From an uncultured Pseudohongiella sp. (GTDB taxonomy: Bacteria > Pseudomonadota > Gammaproteobacteria > Pseudomonadales > Pseudohongiellaceae): a DNA stretch of 64,000 bases. The notes under the pieces are model-generated. The model made no database searches. It saw nothing but the letters and a program-made list of their open reading frames with translations, and was not told where the DNA came from. The translations under genes and the position numbers were made by a program. The DNA lies in contig CACAEJ010000009.1 in the NCBI GenBank assembly GCA_902531515.1, positions 1 to 64,000 on the forward strand. The letters are read 5' to 3'. This document shows positions 26,416 to 32,158 of this stretch, piece by piece (the stretch's first letter is position 1; each line of letters opens with the position of its first letter).

Positions 26416-27360
26416 TTACTGTAGTAAGGCCAATACCGTTTGGGGCGCGGCATTTGCTTGGGCAAGCATTGCAGTTGCTGCTTGCGCTATTATTTGAGTC
26501 CTTGCCAATTCCGTCGTCTCGGCCGCGTAGTCGGCATCCTCGACCTGGCTCTGAGATTTCTCTAGGGCCGTGGCGATGTTTGCTAAATTGTCTGATGCTC
26601 TCTCAAGGCGGTTGATGTAGGCTCCGTTCTGAGCGATTTCCCTGCTCATCCCTGTGATGGCCGTGTCTAGTTTAGTTACTGCTGCCGTGGCAGCAGCCCT
26701 GCTTTGTATATGATCAAAAGATCGTGCGTTTGCCACTGGAGTTGCTGCTAAGTTATTTTGATTCCGAGTAAAGTTGAAAGCTTGCGTGGCAGCTGCATTG
26801 TCATCATCTGCAGCTGCAGCGGTAGCGCCGGTTACGTTTTGATTAGCTGTGGCGTGGTCAGGGCTCCACTCTCGAAGAGTTAGAGTTACAGTAGCGCCAG
26901 CCGCAGTTCCTCCATCTAATCTGATGTTGAATGAGTTATTAAAAGTGGACATTCCTGCAAAGCTATTCCAGCGCGTGTTAGCTGCAATTCTCGTCCACTC
27001 CAACCCTAGTTGGTTATATTCAGAGTCAAGGGCTAACCTATCATCCACCGTTAGCGTGTCCGATGATGCTTGAACTGCTAATTCTTTCATACGAATTACC
27101 ATGTCTAGAATGTTTGCGCCCGCCGCTCCATATGTTTGAAGCATGGAAATGGCATCCATTGCGTTCCGGACTCCCTGGCGGTCAGCTCTAGCGGCAGCTT
27201 GGAGTCTTGCAGCGATAGCGACACCTGCAGGGTCGTCGGCGCCAGAGTTTATTCTTTTTCCGGTGGACAATCGCTCCATTGCTTGATTCATAGATCGCGC
27301 ATTTAGAGTCATAGCCTTGTGAGCTATTAAGGATGGAATATTTGTGTTTAGTACGGTCAT
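26416..27360 (-). CDS. Flagellin
   Basis: A 314-residue flagellin with canonical termini (MTVLNTNIPSLIAHKAMTLN; STGKRINSGADDPAGVAIAA; C-terminal TQIIAQAATAMLAQANAAPQ) and a short variable centre with LREWSPDHATANQNVTGA. The centre is closest to that of the flagellin at 23377-24318. The ribosome-binding site AGAGGACA (27366-27373 on the minus strand) differs by one base from the AGAGGTCA element of fliS. No strong promoter was found in the 183-base gap upstream. Confidence 0.93.
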   Translation of the reverse strand: MTVLNTNIPSLIAHKAMTLNARSMNQAMERLSTGKRINSGADDPAGVAIAARLQAAARADRQGVRNAMDAISMLQTYGAAGANILDMVIRMKELAVQASSDTLTVDDRLALDSEYNQLGLEWTRIAANTRWNSFAGMSTFNNSFNIRLDGGTAAGATVTLTLREWSPDHATANQNVTGATAAAADDDNAAATQAFNFTRNQNNLAATPVANARSFDHIQSRAAATAAVTKLDTAITGMSREIAQNGAYINRLERASDNLANIATALEKSQSQVEDADYAAETTELARTQIIAQAATAMLAQANAAPQTVLALLQ

Positions 27361-27380
27361 GATTTTGTCCTCTTTGTTTT

Positions 27381-27497
27381 ATATCAACCAGTCGATATAA
27401 AAATTCTCTATATTTATTTAGTTGAAAAAATTTGTCTTTAAATATCGTTACTTATCTTGTTAATCTAAAAATTTATTAAATAACGACCGGTTGATAT
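27381..27497. repeat. Near-palindromic arms in the gap before a flagellin gene
   Basis: ATATCAACCAGTCG (27381-27394) is the reverse complement, with one mismatch, of CGACCGGTTGATAT (27484-27497), 89 bases apart. The second arm also forms an imperfect direct repeat with 27387-27401 (ACCAGTCGATATAAA against ACCGGTTGATATAAA). The surrounding sequence is very AT-rich. It could be a paired operator; no protein is assigned. Confidence 0.45.
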
Positions 27498-27543
27498 AAA
27501 ATAATATTAAATCCTTCTGTTTATATAAGTTGCTAATCTGTCT

Positions 27544-28005
27544 TCAGTTTATTTCTCTCAAAAAACGTAAGCCGCTCAATTCTTCGCGGAGTTGAGATAA
27601 AATCGCACACACGGCTTGATAGGAATTAAGTGGCGATAGCTTGGATGTCAGCCAACATGCTTTTTCCGCGAATCTGCAAGCCTTCAACGCGTGGTATTTC
27701 TTTGAATTCCGTGTTGGATTATTTGATCTGGGGTTGAATCTTAAGAGGTTTAACTTAAATGAAATATATTTTTTAGGTAACGAAACTAGGTTTGATATCC
27801 AGGAATGAATGCCGACCGTACGAAGTGTTACTGTAAAAGGTTCTGTCCGGGAATTGGATAACTGCCTTGACGAGGCAGCGACCACACCACGATTCATGTC
27901 GTGTGTTGCTTGAGGGCCCCAATACTGATGTATTGGTGGTAGTTTGTAGGCACCGTCAGCCCCAACGGGATTCGTGCCGTAAATGTATGTTCCTATGTTC
28001 GACAT
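27544..28005 (-). CDS. Orphan protein of 153 residues, sigma-28-type expression
   Basis: No family recognised. The N-terminal third is polar with Tyr, Gly and Pro (MSNIGTYIYGTNPVGADGAY); the rest is basic with several Lys/Arg and cysteines, ending in a Leu-rich helix. No signal peptide or membrane span is obvious. The reading is supported by an upstream AGGAAT, a sigma-28-type promoter at 28133-28159 and a leader carrying the AGAGGTCAG array (28048-28072). It precedes the flagellin cluster and may share its transcript. It may instead be a decayed or fortuitous frame. Confidence 0.5.
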   Translation of the reverse strand: MSNIGTYIYGTNPVGADGAYKLPPIHQYWGPQATHDMNRGVVAASSRQLSNSRTEPFTVTLRTVGIHSWISNLVSLPKKYISFKLNLLRFNPRSNNPTRNSKKYHALKACRFAEKACWLTSKLSPLNSYQAVCAILSQLREELSGLRFLREIN

Positions 28006-28047
28006 CAGAGCATTCCTATAATTGGAATTAGTTAGAGTTACGAGTTT

Positions 28048-28072
28048 CTGACCTCTGACCTCTGACCTCTGA
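28048..28072 (-). repeat. AGAGGTCAG triplet array in the orf153 leader
   Basis: The plus strand shows three and a half contiguous copies of the heptamer CTGACCT; the sense strand reads repeated AGAGGTC. It lies about 54 bases downstream of the predicted transcription start and 43 bases upstream of the orf153 ATG, so it is inside the untranslated leader. It contains GAGGTCAGAGGTC, a 13-base perfect complement to the loops of the twin hairpins at 31762-31929. The rest of the 327-base gap (28006-28332) is AT-rich, with a possible sigma-70 -10 (TATACT, 28295-28300) for the next gene. Confidence 0.85.
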
Positions 28073-28132
28073 TATGTCTATAACCTTCGTTCTTGTATAC
28101 TTTCCTTTGAATTGTATTAACGAACAATTCCC

Positions 28133-28159
28133 CATTCGACACTTGCTTTAGACACTTTA
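28133..28159 (-). promoter_or_regulatory. Sigma-28-type promoter of orf153 and possibly the flagellin cluster
   Basis: On the minus strand: TAAAGTGT, 11 bases, GTCGAATG followed by G. The -35 matches 7 of 8 positions of TAAAGTTT, the spacer is exact, and the -10 resembles the three other local promoters (consensus NNCGATTGG). The predicted start is near 28126. Confidence 0.65.
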
Positions 28160-28332
28160 ATAATTTCGTCAATTTTCTTAGTTTTCTTTATAAGACGCTA
28201 TTTCGATTGTGATTATCACCTATAAAACAAGGTCCAAGGAGTAAGGGACTGGTCTCATCTAAACGATCATGTTTCATATTGTGGGATGTATGATTATACT
28301 CCTGTCTGCTTTAGCAGTTACGGTTCTCACAA

Positions 28333-29475
28333 ATGGTTGTGGATAAGCAAAATAGCGTAGACAAGATTCTGGGTAAAAGCCCTGAACTCACGCAGTTACG
28401 AAGTCTTATCAAAAAATGTGCGGCTTCCGATGCTCCGGTTCTCTTGCGAGGTGAATCTGGGACCGGAAAAGAATTGGTAAGCAAAGCCCTTCATAATCAA
28501 TCTGTTAGAGCCTCAAAGCCCTTTGTTGCCATTAATTGTGGCGCTATTCCAGACCAGCTGCTGGAGAGCGAGCTTTTCGGACATCGCAAAGGTGCTTTTA
28601 CCGGAGCGACCTGTGATAGGAAAGGTCGTTTTGAGCTCGCTCATACCGGTACGCTCTTTTTAGATGAAATCGGCGATATGCCTAGCCAGCTGCAGGTCAA
28701 GTTTCTTAGAGTCCTGGAGGAAAAGGTGGTTCAACCATTGGGCGGCATTTCCGAGCTCGGAGTAGATGTAAGAATTATCGCGGCAACCCATCGGAATTTA
28801 GAGGAGATGGTGGCCGAGGGAGGGTTTCGTGAAGATTTGCTTTATCGACTCAATGTGCTCCCAGTGAGAGTGCCTCCCCTAAGTCAAAGAAAGGAAGATA
28901 TTCCTGAATTATTGAGCCACTTTTCAAAGGCGTTCGCGGTCAATGGTAATAAAGTAAACTTCACCAGGCGCTCGCTGTTGCTGCTGCAGGCCTATTCATG
29001 GCCAGGAAACGTGAGAGAACTGTCCAATCTGGTTCAAAGATTCTCGGTTTTGTACCCTGGTAAAACTATTGACCTTTCAAAAATTCCAGAAGAATTTCTG
29101 TCTCAGGAACTTATCCATATGACACGTTTTTCAGAGGACTCGGACACTGAGGAACAGTACCGTGACAGTGCTACAGGGAAAGACGACTCCACTAATTTTC
29201 ATGAAGCCAATGAAGAAGAAGGTTTCAACTATCAAGGAGGTATGGATTTGTCGGTCAGTGATTTCGAACAAATTATTGAACTATCAAATACCATCACAAC
29301 TCTCCCAGATGCAGGCGTACCAACCAAAGATCTTCTAAACAATATCGAGACTAACTTGATAAGGACGGCCCTTGATCAGACTGATGGCAACGTATCAAAG
29401 GCCTCAGAATTACTCCAGATGGGCAGAACTTCCTTGATCCAAAAGATTAATAAATACGAGCTTGATAAGGATTAA
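28333..29475 (+). CDS. Sigma-54 enhancer-binding regulator without receiver domain (FleQ/FlrA-like)
   Basis: A 380-residue AAA+ activator of sigma-54 polymerase. Walker A GESGTGKE is at 40-47, the sigma-54 contact loop GAFTGA at 87-92, then LFLDEIGDMP (Walker B) and WPGNVREL. The C-terminus has a Fis-type helix-turn-helix (GNVSKASELLQMGRTSLIQK). The N-terminus starts right at the AAA+ domain: no receiver or FleQ N-terminal domain, and a stop (TAG at 28312) blocks extension. About 90 residues of acidic linker lie before the HTH. There is no clear Shine-Dalgarno sequence. Flagellar context makes a class II or III master regulator likely. Confidence 0.88.
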   Translation: MVVDKQNSVDKILGKSPELTQLRSLIKKCAASDAPVLLRGESGTGKELVSKALHNQSVRASKPFVAINCGAIPDQLLESELFGHRKGAFTGATCDRKGRFELAHTGTLFLDEIGDMPSQLQVKFLRVLEEKVVQPLGGISELGVDVRIIAATHRNLEEMVAEGGFREDLLYRLNVLPVRVPPLSQRKEDIPELLSHFSKAFAVNGNKVNFTRRSLLLLQAYSWPGNVRELSNLVQRFSVLYPGKTIDLSKIPEEFLSQELIHMTRFSEDSDTEEQYRDSATGKDDSTNFHEANEEEGFNYQGGMDLSVSDFEQIIELSNTITTLPDAGVPTKDLLNNIETNLIRTALDQTDGNVSKASELLQMGRTSLIQKINKYELDKD

Positions 29476-29650
29476 GCTTATCGTGGTTGTACCATGTCCG
29501 GCGAAGAGTCTTGGTTTCTAAGTCTATAACGGGCTATGCGTTTTCATCATCCCAAGAGTTAGCCCGCTGCCAATCGAGTTTCGGTAAAGATGCCCAGTTG
29601 CCGTTTAAAACACCTTTAAGCGTTGAAGGACTAACAGAGATAGAAACTAC

Positions 29651-30058
29651 TTACTGAACTTTACCAATCTCATGATTTGTTGGAATTTGCTTCCAAGCAT
29701 CCCGAATCATAACCATTAGATCCATTACTTCTTCAAAGATACTATCATCTTCTCTAACATGGGCTTTAATCAGTCTTCTATTTGAATATTCATAGAGACT
29801 GTCTAAATTATTGGCGAGCTCGCCTCCCCTTTCGTGATCCAGACTGTCTCGTAGTCCAAACAGTATCTTTTGCGCCTTAGTAACAGCCTCCGCTCTACCT
29901 TCTCGATCATTTTTCGCAAGTGCAGATCTCGCTAGAGCAATACGGTCTGTTAGGCCCTCAAAGAGGAGCTTAATTAACTCATGTGGATCTTTGGTGTCAG
30001 TCTTTGTGCTGGCTACTTTATTGTAGTCAGAAATAGCGCGTAGTCTTTGAGCATTCAT
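29651..30058 (-). CDS. fliS: Flagellin export chaperone FliS
   Basis: A cytoplasmic chaperone that binds flagellin C-termini before export. It has 135 residues from ATG 30058. The FliS core is visible: a Y near the N-terminus (AISDYNKV), DPHELIKLLFEGLTDRIALA and DSLYEYSNRRLIKAHVREDD. An in-frame ATG at 30073 is less likely, because GAGAGG lies 7 bases before ATG 30058. That ribosome-binding site reads AGAGGTCA, the same element as at the flagellin 30583 start. A sigma-28-type promoter with a perfect TAAAGTTT -35 lies at 30105-30131. The gene converges on the regulator at 28333; the 175-base gap holds an inverted repeat CGGGCTA/TAGCCCG (29530-29566). Confidence 0.93.
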   Translation of the reverse strand: MNAQRLRAISDYNKVASTKTDTKDPHELIKLLFEGLTDRIALARSALAKNDREGRAEAVTKAQKILFGLRDSLDHERGGELANNLDSLYEYSNRRLIKAHVREDDSIFEEVMDLMVMIRDAWKQIPTNHEIGKVQ

Positions 30059-30104
30059 TTTTTGACCTCTCATACCTTAATGACGATAAAAGATTACATC
30101 GAGC

Positions 30105-30131
30105 CAATCGGATTCTAGCCTATAAACTTTA
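30105..30131 (-). promoter_or_regulatory. Sigma-28-type promoter of fliS
   Basis: On the minus strand: TAAAGTTT (perfect -35), 11-base spacer, TCCGATTG followed by G. The predicted start is near 30097, giving a 39-base leader to the ATG at 30058. It is arranged back-to-back with the promoter at 30205-30231. Confidence 0.75.
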
Positions 30132-30204
30132 TACAAATGCAAAATGCATTAACGTATATAAAAGGATGCTCCGAATCTATAGATCTATATTTGGCTACAA
30201 AAAT

Positions 30205-30231
30205 TAAAGGTTAGTTTTGTAGTGACGATTG
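30205..30231 (+). promoter_or_regulatory. Sigma-28-type promoter of the candidate small RNA
   Basis: TAAAGGTT, 11 bases, GACGATTG followed by G. The spacer and the CGATTGG core are the same as in the fliS and flagellin promoters. The predicted start near 30239 is followed 125 bases later by an intrinsic terminator and not by an open reading frame. Confidence 0.65.
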
Positions 30232-30238
30232 GCCCGCT

Positions 30239-30363
30239 ATGCAATTGGGGCACTGTTCGAAAGTGCACGCATAAGGTGGTAAGGAGCAAGTCTAGCTGAC
30301 CGGTCGAAGACAATTTTCAGAGGTCAGAGCTCAGAGGTCAGAGAGGGTCAGCTAGGCTTTTTT
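30239..30363 (+). ncRNA. Candidate sigma-28-dependent small RNA with AGAGGTCAG loop
   Basis: A transcript of about 125 nt is predicted from a sigma-28-type promoter and an intrinsic terminator. Visible structure: a 5' hairpin GCACT-N7-AGTGC (30250-30266), then the long terminator hairpin, whose 44-nt loop shows AGAGGTCAG twice (30319-30327, 30333-30341). It lies in the 524-base gap between fliS and the flagellin gene. No convincing reading frame is present; an 11-codon frame from 30239 would be leaderless. It could be a free small RNA, a sponge for RNAs with the complementary motif, or an attenuated leader of the flagellin gene. Confidence 0.5.
30288..30363 (+). terminator. Intrinsic terminator with a repeat-bearing loop
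   Basis: Arm AAGTCTAGCTGACC (30288-30301) pairs with 30346-30359 over 14 bp with one G-U pair, and the T-run is at 30358-30363. The loop is unusually long (44 nt). The strand CTGACC of the left arm can also pair with the GGTCAG inside either loop repeat, giving alternative folds. Confidence 0.75.
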
Positions 30364-30479
30364 ATAAGCAACGGAACCAGATAAAGAAAAGATGGTTTTC
30401 AGACTTGCTAAATAGAAAACAAGTTTTCGGAAATTTACCACTGATGTTATGCCTTGAATCTTAGAGTGTAAGTTGATCG

Positions 30480-30506
30480 TAAAGTAAAAAACCAAGATGT
30501 CGATTG
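30480..30506 (+). promoter_or_regulatory. Sigma-28-type promoter of the flagellin gene at 30583
   Basis: TAAAGTAA, 11 bases, GTCGATTG followed by G. The predicted start is near 30514, giving a leader of about 69 bases that ends in the AGAGGTCAG ribosome-binding site. Confidence 0.75.
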
Positions 30507-30569
30507 GCTCAACATACGAAGTGATACCCTTTTATTTATAGTAAGTTTTGAAGTTAAACGAGGAAAGCT

Positions 30570-30578
30570 AGAGGTCAG
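30570..30578 (+). promoter_or_regulatory. Flagellin ribosome-binding site formed by the AGAGGTCAG element
   Basis: AGAGGTCAG lies with its GAGG core 8 bases before the ATG at 30583, so the repeat element itself is the Shine-Dalgarno sequence. GAGGTCAGA here is a 9-base perfect complement of TCTGACCTC in the loops of the twin hairpins downstream. Confidence 0.8.
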
Positions 30579-30582
30579 AACT

Positions 30583-31653
30583 ATGAGTGTAATCAATACT
30601 AATATGGCAGGCATAATTGCAACAAATGCAATTATCAAGAACGACCGGGATCAAGAGACCGCGATGGAGCGTCTCTCTACTGGAAAGCGGATAAATTCTG
30701 CTGGTGATGATGCGGCTGGTCTCGCAATTTCCGAGAGGATGAAGGCTGAGGTTAGTGGCCTAAAGGCGGCTACACGAAATGCTAACGACGCCATTTCCAT
30801 GCTGGAGACTGCAGAGGGTGCCTCTGTGGAGATCGTCGAGATGCTGCAACGCATGCGTGCTTTGGCGGTCCAGGCAGCAACTGATACCAACTCTAATACA
30901 GACAGGGCAGCACTCGACCTTGAATTTGGACAGCTGATGAACGAGATTGTGAGCATCGCCTCGCAGACCACCTGGAACACTATGACTATTATGAATGGTA
31001 GTGCACCTGGCGCAGCAGACGTTACTACCAAGGCCGTCACTCAAATGACTGCCACTATTCAGCTTGGTAAGAGTGCAACTCAAACAACCACAGTTAATTT
31101 AAAGTCTTGGGATCCACGCAACACTATCGACGAGCAGAGAATTCCGGGGCGGATAGCGCGCGACGGCCTCGCGGCAGTAGCCCCGTCCGCCGGCTCGAAT
31201 ACGGGTAACGACCAATTTGACGGAACCGACGGTGGTACGGTCGCTAACCAGTCGAACTCGGCGTTTGGTGCTGCCAGACTCTGGACAGGTGGTGATAATG
31301 GAGCCGTAGGTGGTGCTGATATTGCGGGCGGCGCCCAGAACGCGGACAAGAGAATCAATATTGAAACTCGGCTTGGAGCTAACGATGCCTTAACTCAGTT
31401 GGATAGAGCTATTACAGCAGCATCGTCGGAGCGAGCCATGTACGGTGCTTACATTAATAGGATGGAGCACACGGGGAACAATTTGACGAATGTTGCCCGG
31501 CATCAGGAACAGTCACGTAGCCGGATAGCTGATGCAGATTACGCAGTGGAAACATCAGAATTATCGCGGACGACAATTATCGCTCAGGCGAGCACGGCAA
31601 TGTTGGCCCAGGCGAATCAATCCAAGCAGATAGTACTAGCTCTCCTAGAGTAA
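30583..31653 (+). CDS. fliC: Major-type flagellin
   Basis: A 356-residue flagellin, the longest and most canonical of the six here: MSVINTNMAGIIATNAIIKN, then MERLSTGKRINSAGDDAAGL, and C-terminal TTIIAQASTAMLAQANQSKQ. The D2/D3 region (about 160-265) is Gly, Asn and Ala rich, with the local LKSWDP signature. It has its own sigma-28-type promoter and stands alone, apart from the leftward cluster. It is flanked by perfect 12-bp inverted repeats (30348-30359 and 31665-31676), each part of a hairpin. The gene name is assigned by family only; which copy is the main filament subunit is not shown. Confidence 0.95.
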   Translation: MSVINTNMAGIIATNAIIKNDRDQETAMERLSTGKRINSAGDDAAGLAISERMKAEVSGLKAATRNANDAISMLETAEGASVEIVEMLQRMRALAVQAATDTNSNTDRAALDLEFGQLMNEIVSIASQTTWNTMTIMNGSAPGAADVTTKAVTQMTATIQLGKSATQTTTVNLKSWDPRNTIDEQRIPGRIARDGLAAVAPSAGSNTGNDQFDGTDGGTVANQSNSAFGAARLWTGGDNGAVGGADIAGGAQNADKRINIETRLGANDALTQLDRAITAASSERAMYGAYINRMEHTGNNLTNVARHQEQSRSRIADADYAVETSELSRTTIIAQASTAMLAQANQSKQIVLALLE

Positions 31654-31666
31654 TTGCTTTACCCAG

Positions 31667-31719
31667 CCTAGCTGACTGCTTCTCTTTGGGTGGAAGAGGT
31701 CAGAAAGCAGTCAGCTAGG
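31667..31719 (+). ncRNA. Hairpin after the flagellin stop with AGAGGTCAG in its loop
   Basis: CCTAGCTGACTGCTT (31667-31681) pairs perfectly with 31705-31719 over 15 bp. The 23-nt loop contains AGAGGTCAG (31695-31703). It begins 13 bases after the flagellin stop. No U-run follows, so it is not a classical terminator. The arm shares CTAGCTGAC with the terminator hairpin upstream of the gene. Confidence 0.75.
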
Positions 31720-31729
31720 TGCAGTGTTC

Positions 31730-31756
31730 GTTGGTGCCCATCCTAGAGGCACCGAC
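31730..31756 (+). other. Small hairpin between the two hairpin groups
   Basis: GTTGGTGCC (31730-31738) pairs with GGCACCGAC (31748-31756) with one G-U pair and a 9-nt loop. It lies in the flagellin 3' region. Confidence 0.5.
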
Positions 31757-31761
31757 AACGA

Positions 31762-31825
31762 ATTTGGCCCAAGGTGTTAGGGGTGAGACCTCTGACCTCC
31801 TTGCCTCAAGGACCTTGGGCCAAAT
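31762..31825 (+). ncRNA. Twin hairpin 1 with anti-Shine-Dalgarno-like loop
   Basis: A 14-bp perfect stem, ATTTGGCCCAAGGT (31762-31775) with ACCTTGGGCCAAAT (31812-31825), encloses a 36-nt loop. The loop contains GACCTCTGACCTCC (31787-31800), the complement of tandem AGAGGTC. Overlapping it is ACCTCCTT (31795-31802), identical to the anti-Shine-Dalgarno tail of bacterial 16S rRNA. A small internal stem CCTTG-CCT-CAAGG (31799-31811) is possible. Confidence 0.7.
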
Positions 31826-31865
31826 ACCCATCCGCTCCTCCTCAAGGAAGAAGAAGGGCAACCGA

Positions 31866-31929
31866 ATTTGACTCAAGGTGTTAGGGGTGAGACCTCTGAC
31901 CTCCTTGCCTCAAGGACCTTGAGTCAAAT
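31866..31929 (+). ncRNA. Twin hairpin 2 with identical loop and covarying stem
   Basis: A 14-bp perfect stem, ATTTGACTCAAGGT (31866-31879) with ACCTTGAGTCAAAT (31916-31929). It differs from hairpin 1 at two positions per arm, and both changes are compensated (G-C to A-T and C-G to T-A). The 36-nt loop is identical to that of hairpin 1 (anti-SD-like block at 31891-31906). It lies 104 bases downstream of its twin. Confidence 0.7.
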
Positions 31930-32006
31930 ACTTAACAACGCCATACCCTCATCTAACACCCTTTTTCAAGCCAGACTCTTCACGCAATTCTGATCTTTGA
32001 GAGCCG

Positions 32007-32031
32007 TGTCTCATTCTAGACAGTGTTTTTT
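32007..32031 (+). terminator. Weak terminator ending the flagellin 3' region
   Basis: TGTCT (32007-32011) pairs with AGACA (32018-32022), followed three bases later by six Ts (32026-32031). The stem is only 5 bp, so confidence is limited. Confidence 0.4.
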
Positions 32032-32115
32032 ATGGAAGACAAATCATTGGGATTTCTCTGTCACTTTTCTTACATCTAATTATCTAAAATACTGAAAAAT
32101 ATAAGAAAAACATTG

Positions 32116-32132
32116 TTGGCCCACTAATTGCT
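32116..32132 (+). promoter_or_regulatory. Sigma-54 promoter of the second regulator and fliE operon
   Basis: TTGGCCCACTAATTGCT has GG and GC ten bases apart and a perfect TTGCT block; only the ACG part of the -24 element deviates. The predicted start near 32143 leaves a leader of about 58 bases made mostly of the tandem repeat at 32159-32200. Confidence 0.8.
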
Positions 32133-32158
32133 ACTACTCAGCAGAGGAAGAACACTGA

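Larger units (their letters stand above)
31654..32031 (+). other. Structured 3' region of the flagellin transcript
   Basis: Gene-free stretch (part of a 547-base gap, 31654-32200). In order it holds the hairpin at 31667-31719, a small hairpin at 31730-31756, the twin hairpins at 31762-31825 and 31866-31929, a 3' segment (CTCAT then CTAACACC, 31948-31960) complementary to the 5' part of the twin loops, and a weak terminator (TGTCT-N6-AGACA, then six Ts, 32007-32031). No promoter was found inside it, so it is probably transcribed from the flagellin promoter. Confidence 0.55.

Noticed and set aside
30239-30274. An 11-codon leader peptide at the predicted small-RNA start
   Set aside because: It would be leaderless, has no ribosome-binding site, and no run of regulatory codons is visible.
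30289-31719. Hin-type invertible flagellin switch
   Set aside because: The flanking inverted repeats exist, but there is no recombinase, no known hix-like core and no alternative promoter arrangement in the window; kept only as an alternative explanation.
31762-31961. Integron attC-like sites (TAACAAC and CTAACACC near the twin hairpins)
   Set aside because: No integrase or cassette structure, the hairpins lack the attC core and bulge pattern, and both loops are identical, which is unlike attC diversity.
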